Positions 23,715 through 33,724 of a DNA stretch of 64,000 nucleotides are shown here, piece after piece. A program made the translations under genes and the position numbers. Position 1 is the first letter of the stretch; every line of letters begins with the position of its first letter. Source of the stretch: Cervus elaphus (lineage: Eukaryota > Chordata > Mammalia > Artiodactyla > Cervidae); the NCBI RefSeq assembly GCF_910594005.1, contig NC_057825.1, positions 52,793,037 to 52,857,036 on the forward strand, written 5' to 3'. A model generated the notes under the pieces. It did not search any database, was not told where the DNA came from, and saw only the letters and a list, made by a program, of their open reading frames with translations.

Positions 23715-23761
23715 GTCATCTGCAAGAACTAAACAGACATTTCTCCAAAGAAGACATACAG

Positions 23762-24326
23762 ATGGCTAACAAACACATGAAAAGATGCTTAATATCACTC
23801 ATTATCAGAGAAATGCAAATCAAAACCACAATGAGGTACCATTACACACCAGTCAGGATGGCTGCTATCCAAAAGTCTACAAGCAATAAATGTTGGAGAG
23901 GGTGTGGAGAAAAGGGAACCCTCTTATACTGTTGGTGGGAATGCAAACTATTACAGCTGCTATGGAGAAGAGTGTGGAGATTTCTTTAAAAAACTGTAAC
24001 TAGAACTGCCGTATGACCCAACAATCCCACTTCTGGGCATACACACTGAGGAAACCAGATCTGAAAGAGACACATGCACCCCAATGTTCATTGCAGCACT
24101 GTTTATAATAGCCAGGACATGGAAGCAACCTAGATGCCCATCAGCAGACAAATGGTTAAGGAAGCTGTGGTACATATACACCATGGAATATTACTCAGCC
24201 ATTAAAAAGAATTCATTTGAATCAGTCCTAATGAGATGGATGAAACTGGAGCCCATTATACAGAGTGAAGTAAGCCAGAAAGATAAAGACCAATACAGTA
24301 TACTAACGCATATATATGGAATTTAG
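23762..24326 (+). pseudogene. L1 ORF2 C-terminal relic (sense segment)
   Basis: Two frames (23762-23989 and 24084-24326) encode the ORF2 C-terminus. They include the Cys-rich element with [18 protein letters not shown], where the His of CX3CX7HX4C has become Tyr, and the terminal [11 protein letters not shown] frameshift near 23990-24005 separates them. Confidence 0.9.
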
Positions 24327-24699
24327 AAAGATGGTAATGATAACCCTATATGCAAAACAGAACAAGAGACACAGATGTACAGAAGAGACTTTTGGACTCT
24401 GTGGGAGAAGGCGAGGGTGGGATGTTTTGAGAGAACAGCATCAAAACATGTATATTATCTAGGGTGAAACAGATCACCAGCCCAGACTGGATGCATGAGA
24501 CAAGTGCTCAGGCCTGGTGCACTGGGAAGACCCAGAGGAATCAGGTGGAGAGGGAGGTGGGAGGGGGGATCAGGATGGGGAATACATGTAAATCCATGGC
24601 TAATTCATGTCAATGTATGACAAAAACCACTACAATATTGTAAAGTAATTAGCCTCCAACTAATAAAAATAAATGGAAAAAAAATTTAAAAAATAAAAT

Positions 24700-24974
24700 G
24701 GATCTTATAATTGATGATATATTATTCTTGAGTCATAGTTTTGTGATTTAGATAGATACTCTGTTCACACCAATCAGGGAGTTAAAAGAATTGAACAAAA
24801 GTAAAGGAAACTTTCCAGACCTCTTGAATATATCCCATGTAATAACAAAATGGCAATCACTTGTCTTAGGTTTTTCATTAGGTCTTTCTAAACTTTAATA
24901 ATTCTGCTTCTGAAGCAATAAAAAACTCAAGGAGTGTTATGGGATATTCTACTCCAAATGTACATGATTATATA
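24700..24974. other. Short spacer
   Basis: Nothing recognised. Confidence 0.4.
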
Positions 24975-26550
24975 TACCATAGAGGTGACAAATAGATTCA
25001 AGGAATTAGATCTGGTAGACAGAGTGCCTGAAGAACAATGGGCAAAAGTTCACAACACTGTACAAGAAGTAGTGACCAAAACCACCCAAAGAAAAAGAAA
25101 TGCAAGAATATAAAGAGATTGTCTGATTAGACTTTACAAATAGCTGAGGAAAGAAGAGAAGTGAAAGGCAAGAGAGAAAGGTCAGTTTTCATTCCAATTC
25201 AAAAGAAGGCCAATGCCAAAGAATGTTCAAACTACCATATAATTACATTCATTTCACACAGCCAGTAGAGTTATGCTAAAAATCTTTCAAGCTAGGCTTC
25301 AGCGCTTCATGAACAGAGAACTTTCAAATGTATAAGCTGGGTTTTGAAAAGGCAGAGGAATCAGAGATCGGATTGCCAACATTCATTGGATCATAGGGAA
25401 TGCAAAGGAATTCCAGAAAAAAAAAAAAAAAAAAAAAAAAAAAAACATCTGCTTATGCTTAATTGATCATGAAAAGCTTTTGACTGTGTGGATCACAACG
25501 AACTGTGGAAAATTCTTATCGAGATGGAAATAGCATATCATCTTACCTGTCTTCTGAGAAACCTGTATGCGGGTCAAGAAGCAACAGTTCGAAATTTATA
25601 TTGAACAACTGACTGGTTCAAAATTGGGTAAGAAGTACATCAAGGCCGTTTATTTTTACCCTGTTTATTTAACTTCTATGCAGAGTACATCATGTGAAAT
25701 ATCAGGCTGGATGAATCACAAGCTGGACTCAAGATTACTGGGAGAAATATCAACAACCTAAGATATGCAGGTGATTCCACTCTAATGGCAGAAACTGAAG
25801 AGGAACTAAAGAGCCTCTTGATGGGGGTAAAAGAGGAGAGCAAAAAAGCTGGTTTGAATCTCGACATTAAAAACAAAAACAAAAAACACAAGATCATGAC
25901 CTCCAGTTCCATCACATTATGTTAAATAAAAAGGGAAAAAGTGGAAGCAGTGACAGATTTTATTTTCTTGGGTTCCAAAATCCCTGTGAATGGTACTGCA
26001 GCCATGAAATTAAAAATCACTTGAACCTCAGAAGGAAAGCTATGACAAACCTAGGCTGCTCATTAAAGAGCAGAGATATCACTTTGCTGACAAACTTCCA
26101 TATAGGCAAAGTTACAGTTTTTCCAGTGTCATTTACAGATGTAAGAGTTAAACCATAAAGAAGACTGAGTGCCAAAGAATTAATGCTTTCAAATTGTGGT
26201 GCTGCGGAGGATGCTTGAGAGTCTTGTGGACTGCAAGATCATGCCAGTAAATCATAAAGGAAATCAACACTGAACATGTATTGGAAGGACTGTTGCTGAA
26301 GCTGAAGCTTCAATACTTTGGCCACCTGATGTGAAGAGCTAACACATTAGGAAAGACCCCGATGCTGGAAAAAGACTGAAGGCAAAGGGAAAAGATGTCA
26401 ATAGAAGATGAGATGGTCAGATAGCATCACCAACACAGTAAACATGAAACTGAGTAAACTCAAGGAAATAGTGGAGGACAAAGGAGTCTGGAATGCTGCA
26501 ATCAGTGGGGTCACAACGAGTTGGATATGATTTAGTGACTCAACAACAGA
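24975..26550 (+). mobile_element. BovB LINE, long diverged fragment
   Basis: A plus-strand BovB. It starts in the inter-domain region (AATTAGATCTGGTAGACAGAG) and has an internal deletion near 25182 that jumps to the RT SVFIPI segment. It then runs through palm and C-terminus to a 3' end near 26548. The RT motif C reads Tyr-Ala-Gly-Asp (codons 25764-25775) instead of YADD. A 29-A run interrupts the palm at 25417-25445. It is more diverged than the other BovB copies, so probably older. Confidence 0.92.
25417..25445 (+). repeat. (A)29 run inside BovB
   Basis: Expansion of the short A-run that normally follows TTCCAG in the BovB RT palm coding sequence. Confidence 0.95.
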
Positions 26551-27931
26551 TTCATACTAAAAATTAATATGCACATTCCCCACACTTTAGAAGTGAAGTT
26601 ATGACTTTAGGATGAAGAAACAAAAGATTGTCTTGCTTTATTATGAGAGACATATTTTTCAAGTATTTTTGACATCAGGAAAGGGAGCAAGCACCTTACA
26701 CACTCATAGAAGAATGTGATTAGTAAATGTTATAGAAGTAAGGGTACATTTGAACTGATTTTTCAGTGATGAAATCCAGCAGGCTGACAGAGGGTTGAGA
26801 AGATTTCCATACCTCAGGGTTAACATGTGAAATGTCAAAGAAGTGAATAATCAAATTTGTAAGTTGTGATTCGTTCATTGAAACCAAACAGTATATGGTG
26901 CATGACAGTGGAAGATAACACTGAAATAGTATATATTATAAATAAAATATCATGTACAGTAATACTATTTCAAGATACTTGATATTAACTTCTGTGTGGC
27001 AGAGAGCAGAGTCTCAGCAAGATATTTCACAAGAAAAATTTCATTATAGACATAACCTTTAGCAACAATGTTGAAGCCAGACTTGGTTATTAAGGCAGAG
27101 GTATAATGTAGATCAGTCAAGAAATGAAATGATTGGAATTATTTATACAGTACTACATATTCAAAGGGAAGGAAAATATTCAGGTTAACTTTTTGAAATG
27201 GATTTATAGCTGGTGGGAAGAAGATCAAATGGTCAAAATAATTTGATATCACCAATGAAGTTTGTGAAATATGAATGTTGACAACATCTGAAATATGTTT
27301 AAAAATCACATAATTTCCATGAAGAGAGCAAAATAAACTCTTCTATAATTAATATGAATAATCTTTATTTCCCACAACATTTTATCACACATAACTTATT
27401 AAGATATTGAGAGTATCCTCAATATTTTTTTCTTACTTTTCTTAAACTTGGCCCTGCTCTTTCCAAACTTAACATCTGCTGCTGTTGTGTGATAAATATT
27501 ATACAAATTTCATAAGTCTCTGAATCCCATTCCATGAAAACTAATCTAAACTTGCTTCCAATAATGCACCAGAATGAACGATACTGCAGAATGCCAACAA
27601 CTCGGATTGAAGGTCTGAGAATGAAGCTCACAAAGTTAAAAGTGGGGAACCATGTATGTGTGTGCTTATATGACTGAATATGTTTTCCACATATAAAAAT
27701 AAAGTAACTGAATGTGACTCACATTGCTCAAAATGGCAAACTAGAGGTTCTGTTTTAAAATTATAATTAGTTAATTTTTTTGAATTGAAAAATATATTAA
27801 TTGCATTTAAAGAGACATCTTCATTTGCCTCTCATGAATTTCTTAAAGCATAATGAAAATATTCTATGACAATATATTTAGTTCTCTTTCTTCTAGTCAA
27901 TCAACAAACACATATTTATTTATAACATATT
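26551..27931. other. AT-rich spacer, no gene
   Basis: No frame above 70 codons and no repeat family recognised. Confidence 0.5.
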
Positions 27932-27943
27932 ATGCTATGTATG

Positions 27944-28155
27944 GGGCTTCCCTGGTGGCTCAGCAGTAAAGAATACACCTGCAGTGCACGAGATACAGGA
28001 GATGCAGTTCGATCTCTGGGTCAGGAAAATCCCCTGGAGGAGGGTATGGTAACCCACTCCAGTATTCTTGCCTGGAGAATTCCATGGACAGAAGAGCCTA
28101 CAGTCCATGGGGTTGCAACAAGTCAGACATGACTGAAGTGACTTAGCACACATGC
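27944..28155 (+). mobile_element. Bov-tA SINE with 12-bp TSD
   Basis: A complete head (GGGCTTCCCTGGTGGCTCAG), box B-like CAGTTCGATCTC, and a Bov-A unit. It is flanked by ATGCTATGTATG at 27932-27943 and 28156-28167. Its good conservation and intact target duplication suggest a fairly recent insertion. Confidence 0.96.
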
Positions 28156-28194
28156 ATGCTATGTATGAAATTTGGAGTAAAGAATGAGAAAAGT

Positions 28195-28366
28195 ACTTTG
28201 TAACAACCTAGAGGGGTGGGCATGGGTGGGAGGTAGGAGGGAGGTTCAAGAGGGAAGGGACATATGTATACCTACAGCTGACTCATGTTGATGTATGGCA
28301 GAAACCAATACAATATTGTAAAACAATTGTCCTTCAATTAAAATAAATAAATTAAAAATGAAACTA
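28195..28366 (+). mobile_element. L1 3'-UTR stub
   Basis: Contains the G-rich block GGTGGGAGGTAGGAGGGAGG, then CAATATTGTAAAACAATTG and an A/T-rich tail. It belongs to a ruminant L1 subfamily whose 3' UTR differs from that of the full-length copy. It is severely 5'-truncated. Confidence 0.85.
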
Positions 28367-28419
28367 GTCCAAGGCCTTCTGTAATCAGGTTTACAAATCA
28401 CTACGTGAATCTTTAGAGG

Positions 28420-28830
28420 GTGTGAGAGCTAATTTCATGTCACAGTTTGAGCCTATGGTGCTCAAACCTGGTCAAATGTATGTCTAGATGTTGCTGTGAA
28501 AGTATTGTTTGTATGTGAATAGCATTTAAATTGTTAAACTTTGGATAAAGATTATCCTTGATAATGTTAGTAAGCCTCATCCAATCCACTGAAGACCTTA
28601 ACAGAAAAGACTGAGGGACCCAGAAATGGAAGAATTACCTTTGGACTCAAGACTGCAATATTGACTCCTGGCAAAATTTCCAGGCTAGCACTGCAGATTT
28701 CACATTTTCCTGTGCCCCAAATCATGTGATTCAATTCCTAAAGATAAATTTCTCTCTAGATATATGTATATGTGTGTGTTTGTGTATCCTATTGGCTTTG
28801 GCTTTCTGGAAACCCTAACTAAATAGCCAG
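28420..28830 (+). mobile_element. Probable ancient mammalian repeat
   Basis: The ordered phrases GAGAGCTAATTTCATGTCAC, AAGCCTCATCCAATCCACTG and ATCCTATTGGCTTTGGCTTT match a widespread old mammalian repeat that I recognise but will not name with confidence. It contains a short (TG)n-like patch near 28765-28780. Confidence 0.5.
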
Positions 28831-29129
28831 TAACAGCATATTAAGAAATATAATGGCCAAAAGGGAAAATCTGCAGGTTAGTTCCAGAGATGTGATTTCT
28901 TTGTCACAAAGATGATGGGCACACTATACACTTGAAAACCCATTTACTTTGATGTCACATAGGAAACACAGGGCTCTTTGTAAGTGTAATGTCAAAACTG
29001 TAAACATTTTGGCTTGGATACTAAAGACATATGATTTGATAAAAGAGTAAAAGAATTACAGGAGAATTGTTCAAGGAAAGCAAAATTATTCAGGGAAAGG
29101 AAAACAAATTCTCCTGTAGTAAAAGAAGA

Positions 29130-29440
29130 TGAAAGTAAAATTCACTCAGTTGTGTCCAACTCTTTGTGACCCCATAACTATACAATCTATGGAATTCTCC
29201 AGGTCAAAATACTGGAGAGGGTAGTTGTTCCCTTCTCCATGAGATCTTCCAAACCCAGGGATTGATCCCAGGTCTCCTACATTGCAGGTGGATTCCTTAC
29301 CAGCTGAGCCACCAGGGAAGCCCAAGAACACTGGAGTAGTAGCCCTTCCCTTCTTCAGGGGCTCTTTCCGACCCAGGAATCGAACCAGGGTCTCCTGCAT
29401 TGCAGGCGGATTCTTTACCAACTGAACTACTAGGGAAGAT
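29130..29440 (-). mobile_element. Composite Bov-tA SINE (extra tRNA-related half)
   Basis: A Bov-A unit plus reversed tRNA-related half ending GCTGAGCCACCAGGGAAG, followed directly by a second partial unit (AAGAACACTGGAGTAGTAGCC) with its own box B-like TCGAACCAGGGTCTCC and a second head end. The same two-headed layout recurs at 29640 and 54816. Confidence 0.9.
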
Positions 29441-29639
29441 GATAGTAAAAGAACTACAAGAGAACTATTCAGGGAAAGCAAAAGTTCATTTGTACTTCAG
29501 AGAGAGTGGAGAAAATCATATGATTTAGAGTAAAAGTTGTGGTTTGGGTATGATTTCTGTCGAGCACTGCTTCTGCAATCTTCAAGGGAAAAAAAAAAAA
29601 AAAACCAAAAACTGTGCTTTTTTTGTAAGCTCTGAAGCA

Positions 29640-29947
29640 AAGTGAAAGTCACTTATTTGTGTCCGACTTTTTGCAACCCATAGGCTACACAGTCCATGGA
29701 ATTCTCCAGGCCAGAATACTGGAGTAGGTAGCCTTTCCCCTCTCCAGGGGATCTTCCCAACCCACGGATTGAACCCAGGTCATCCGCATTTCAGGTGGAT
29801 TCTTTACTGGCTGAGCCACAAGGGAAACCCAAGCATACTGGGGTGGGTAGCCAATGCCTTCTCCAGCGGACGTTTCCGATCCAGGAATCCAACGAGGGTC
29901 TCCTGCATGGCAGTTGCATTCTTTACCAACTGAGCTATCAGGAAAGC
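29640..29947 (-). mobile_element. Composite Bov-tA SINE, second copy
   Basis: Same architecture as the element at 29130: a Bov-A unit, a tRNA-related half, then a second half beginning AAGCATACTGGGGTGGGTAGCC and ending GAGCTATCAGGAAAGC. Confidence 0.9.
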
Positions 29948-30061
29948 TTTGGTAAGCTCTGTCAACCTTAATATCTTGTCTATAGAACAGTAAACAGATA
30001 GAGCTGGGAGGACAAAAAGTTTCTGTTGTACGTACCTCACTGGCAAGTCAGATGTGTGAGT

Positions 30062-30197
30062 GAAACTGCTACTGCTAAGTCACTTCAGTCGTGTCCGACT
30101 CTGTGCCACCCCATAAACAGCAGCCCACCAGGCTCCCCAGTCCCTGGGATTCTCCAGGCAAGAACATTGGAGTGGGCTGCCATTTCCTTCTCTAGGA
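30062..30197 (-). mobile_element. BOV-A2 SINE monomer
   Basis: One unit with CTACTGCTAAGTCACTTCAG at the left and CCATTTCCTTCTCTAGG at the right. The second monomer of the usual dimer is absent. Confidence 0.9.
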
Positions 30198-30242
30198 AAC
30201 TAGGTCCTCTTAATTGTATGTTCTAAGAAAGAAAGAAAGCAA

Positions 30243-30458
30243 AGTGAAGTCGCTCAGTCCTGTCCGACTCTTTGCGACACTTTGCGACCTGGTGGACTGC
30301 AGTCTATCGGGCTCCTCGGTCCATGGGATTTTCCAGGCAAGAATACTGCAGTGGGTTGCCATTTCCTTCTCTAGGAAATCTTCCTGACCCAGGGACTGAA
30401 CCCAGGTCTCCCGCCTTGTAGGCAGACGCTTTATCCTCTGAGCCAGCAGGGAAGTCAA
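30243..30458 (-). mobile_element. Bov-tA SINE
   Basis: A full-length element with a small GCGACACTTT internal duplication near 30273-30290 and a reversed head GCCAGCAGGGAAGTC. Confidence 0.94.
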
Positions 30459-30850
30459 AGCCAATATAATAAAAAGAAAATAAAGGAAAAACAAAACAAA
30501 ACTGTTGAAACTCCTCCAAGTGCAATAATCCACATTCCACATTTACTTCCTAATTTTAGTTCAACACCTTTTCCAAAATTTACTTTCTGTATGAGGAGAA
30601 TGATAAAGAGTATAATCTGCTACTTTATTGCATTAACTGGAAACACATATTCTTAGAGGACTAAGTATAACTCCTACTAAAGTACTTTTCACATTATGAC
30701 AGTCATTTCATAACCATCAAAACACGCTTTTTTGTTCTGGACATTTGGCCATTAAAAATGTCTTCCTAGACTATAGAGACAACAGGTGAAATTAATTTTA
30801 GAGTTGAATTTACATTAAAACTTTAGAATTGCAGCTATGTTAATAACAAA
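30459..30850. other. Spacer
   Basis: Nothing recognised. Confidence 0.4.
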
Positions 30851-31292
30851 TTCAGTTCAGTTCAGTTCAGTCCCTCAGTCGTGTCTGACTCTTTTCCACC
30901 CCATGAATTGCAGCACGCCAGGCCTCCCTGTCCATCACAAACTCCCAGAGTTTACCCAAACTTATGTCCATCGGGTTGGTGATGCCATCCAGCCATCTCA
31001 TCCTCTGTCGTCCCCTTCTCTTCCTGCCCCCAATCCCTCCCAGCATCAGGGTCTTATCCAATGAGTCAACTCTTCACATGAGGTGACCAAAGTATTGGAG
31101 TTTCAGCTTCAGCATCAGTCCTTCCAATGAACACGCAGGACTGATCTCCCTTAGGATGGACTGGTTGGATCTCCTTGTAGTCCAAGGGACTGTCAAGAGT
31201 CTTCTCCAACACCACAGTTCAAAAGCATCAGTTCTTCAGCGTTCAGTTTTCTTCACAGTCCAACTCTCACATCGATACATGACCACTGGAAT
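30851..31292 (-). mobile_element. BovB LINE 3' fragment
   Basis: A minus-strand BovB tail. The plus strand begins with four TTCAG units (TTCAGTTCAGTTCAGTTCAG), the complement of the BovB 3' terminus. The C-terminal Pol segment is encoded at 30867-31061 on the minus strand. Truncated at about 31292. Confidence 0.95.
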
Positions 31293-32094
31293 AACAAGGG
31301 TAAATTGTGCCAATTTAGGTAGGTTTAATTCCTGAAAGTTAGTGAAGAACAGCAAGGTGAATGTTACATTAATTCAAGCTCTTTCCTTAAAACATCTGCC
31401 AATTAAAGTAATGCCAGGTTAGAGTCCTAGTAAAAAATAAAAGTTTGGAGATGCTAAATTTGCTGGGAATTGAAGAACGTAATTCTCCAGAGTAGGTGAC
31501 AATAGGAAAACGAACCCAAATATCTGTTTGTTAAGTGTCATTGAGATGTATGCAAAGCATTTTAAAAACCTAACTTCAAACTATGAAAGAGTTAAAGCTT
31601 AACTGTGCTCTATCAGCCTTTCAAAAGGAAATGCAAGGCTCTTAATCGAAAGATAAGATCATATCTCCATGATTTTAATATACTATAAAATACTCCATAT
31701 CTTTATTTTTTCTGTTCTTTCTTCAATAAACTTATTTTTGCCATAGGTAAGACCTCAGCTTCTTCTTTGTGCCCTTATTGAGAACTGAGGCCCATGAGAA
31801 AGAGTCCTCTTCAACTCTGATTATCTACTAACCGTAGAACTATACTTATATCAGAAATAGAGATTTGGGAGCAAGAAGAAAGAAACAAAAGTATAAATTC
31901 AATGACAAGTTATGACAATATTAAGGTAATGTACTTAAAAATTTAATTTAAAAATTATAGTGAAAAATAGATTAAATTAAAAAGAAAACATATTTAGCCA
32001 ATTTAAATAAATATATATATTATATTTTATTTATGTATATATACTTCTGACTATACTTTCACTTGTATACTTGTACATGGACTATTTATCAAAA
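31293..32094. other. AT-rich spacer
   Basis: No gene or recognised repeat. The right part (31930-32060) is very AT-rich and may belong to the old L1 that follows. Confidence 0.45.
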
Positions 32095-32940
32095 TGATCA
32101 TATCTAGATCATAAAATAAGTTTAAATGAATTTTAGAAGATTGAAATCATAATGAGAATGTTCTATGATAGTGGAATCAAAGTAGAAAACAGTATCATAA
32201 TTATCACACAAATTCAAAAATGCTAGCAAATTGAAATATGCAATTTATATAACTTGTCAGAAAAATAAAATTGATATTAATCTTCATAGTTTAGTGCTAA
32301 AGCTGCTCTTACAGGGAAATTGTAGCTTTTAGTGAATATATTAAAAAAAAAGACATGTGATTAATTTATTTAACAATGTGCTAATACATTAATAAAAATA
32401 TAAACAGCTATATAAATAATATGAAAAATAAGACATTTAAATATGGGCATAATTGGAACAAGTACTTCAAAAAGAATATCTAAATGCATCATAAATTTAT
32501 GGTAATATATCTAACATTATTAGGCATCAGAAAAAGACAAATAACCATGATGCGCTTTTTCTGTGAACACACCAAAATAACAAACATTGAAATGATTGGT
32601 AGTGTCAAGTCCCAAAAAGCATTTAGAATAAATGGATTTTTAAAAATATTTTTTCTGATAAAAGTACAAATTGGTAGAATCACTTTGTAAAGCTGTTTGG
32701 CAGGGTGTACTGAAACTCAGCCTAGTTTCAACCATACACACCAGTGGCACAATTTGTGATTTACTCAAAATATAAAATGCAACTATAAGAAGCTGTATTC
32801 CTAAGATCCCAAAACTGGAAACAATACATGTCCATTAAAAGCAGAAGAAATTTGTTTGCAATCATATTGTCTTACGATGAACAACCACACAGCCATTTAC
32901 AAAAAAGTATGTTCCATGAAACTCAGGTGTACATTGAACA
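32095..32940 (+). mobile_element. Ancient L1 (pre-ruminant) fossil
   Basis: Two ORF2-derived blocks are recognisable at the nucleotide level. 32130-32345 matches the end of the endonuclease domain and beyond (TTGAAATCATAATGAGAATG, TACAGGGAAATTGTAGCTTT). 32515-32900 matches the C-terminal region (TTATTAGGCATCAGAAAAA, AAGCTGTTTGGCAGGGTGTA, CCCAAAACTGGAAACAATAC). Much of the RT is missing between them. Divergence is far greater than in the other L1 copies here. Confidence 0.7.
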
Positions 32941-32960
32941 ACTGTATGTGTATGTGAATT

Positions 32961-32962
<2 letters not shown>

Positions 32963-33039
<77 letters not shown>
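32963..33039 (+). repeat. (TG)n microsatellite, 77 bp
   Basis: An uninterrupted GT tract followed by a purine-rich GAGA/GGAA tract (33042-33080). Long pure GT tracts can adopt Z-DNA and are usually polymorphic. Confidence 0.98.
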
Positions 33040-33042
<3 letters not shown>

Positions 33043-33255
33043 GAGAGAGAGAAGAGAAAGAAGGGAAGAGAGGGAAGAGGATATATTGAATAATTTTATA
33101 GACATGAAGTTAAAAAAAAGACGTTTTTGAAGAAATAAGGATAAGAGTTACATTCGGTGGGAGATTATTGAATGAGGTTTAAAGAGGGATTCATCTGGAT
33201 AATGAAGAGTTCAAGTTGCTCTAGCTGTACATATAGGGTATAGATTTGAATGCAT

Positions 33256-33471
33256 TTGTTGTTGCTGTTTAGTTACTAAGTCGTGTCCAACTATTTTGTG
33301 ACCATGTGAACTGTAATACACCAGTCTCCTCTGTCTGTGGGACTCTGAGGTTAGGAAACTGGAGTGTGTTGCCATTTCCTTCTGCAGGGGATCTTTCTGA
33401 CCCAAGGATCAAACCCATCTCCCCTACATTGGCAGGCAAGTTCTTTACCACTGGGCCACCAGGGAAGTCCC
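33256..33471 (-). mobile_element. Bov-tA SINE
   Basis: Begins with GTTGTTGCTGTTTAGTTACT and ends with the reversed head GGGCCACCAGGGAAGTCC. Moderately diverged. Confidence 0.93.
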
Positions 33472-33712
33472 TGTGAATGTAATAATGTGTATTAGAAGTA
33501 TGTATTATATGTTTACAAATTCTTCAAGTTTTCCTTTAGCTTTTTGTAGTTTATTGCTTTTGTATCATATCTTAACTTTCAAAAAATTAAAAATTAAATA
33601 CCTTAGAGAATATTATTTTGATGTCAAGAACTCTGTGATTTCCCCTACATATCTCCATCATGAAAATGCATACATACAATAAAACTCATTTTTTAAAAAA
33701 GATGAATATAAA

Positions 33713-33724
33713 AAACTTAAAACT
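33713..33724 (+). repeat. L1 target-site duplication, left copy
   Basis: AAACTTAAAACT, identical to 41291-41302. It marks the left edge of the full-length L1. Confidence 0.95.

Larger units (their letters stand above)
22608..24699 (+). mobile_element. L1 with 5' inversion (twin-priming structure)
   Basis: Two L1 segments meet head to head. 22608-23725 is antisense and covers ORF2 from the RT catalytic FADD codons to the NDPIKK segment. 23726-24699 is sense and continues from RELNRHF through the ORF2 end, the 3' UTR and an A-rich tail. Only about 6 bases of the L1 are missing between the two pieces. This is the expected product of twin priming during insertion on the plus strand. The ORF2 pieces carry stops and frameshifts. 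Confidence 0.96.

Noticed and set aside
22601..24727. A possible target duplication TATATTATTC (22601-22610 and 24718-24727) around the inverted L1
   Set aside because: The right copy is about 18 bp beyond the end of the A-rich tail and the motif is AT-rich, so chance identity is likely.
27944..28030. tRNA-like box A and box B sequences at SINE heads
   Set aside because: They belong to Bov-tA and CHR SINEs and do not fold as intact tRNAs; no functional tRNA gene is claimed.
29130..30460. A cluster of similar repeats resembling a spaced array
   Set aside because: The units are SINEs of differing length and orientation without uniform spacers. It is not a CRISPR or satellite array, and the window is eukaryotic.
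32828..33130. A frame with alternating Cys-Val (plus) or Thr-His (minus)
   Set aside because: It is translation of the (TG)n microsatellite.
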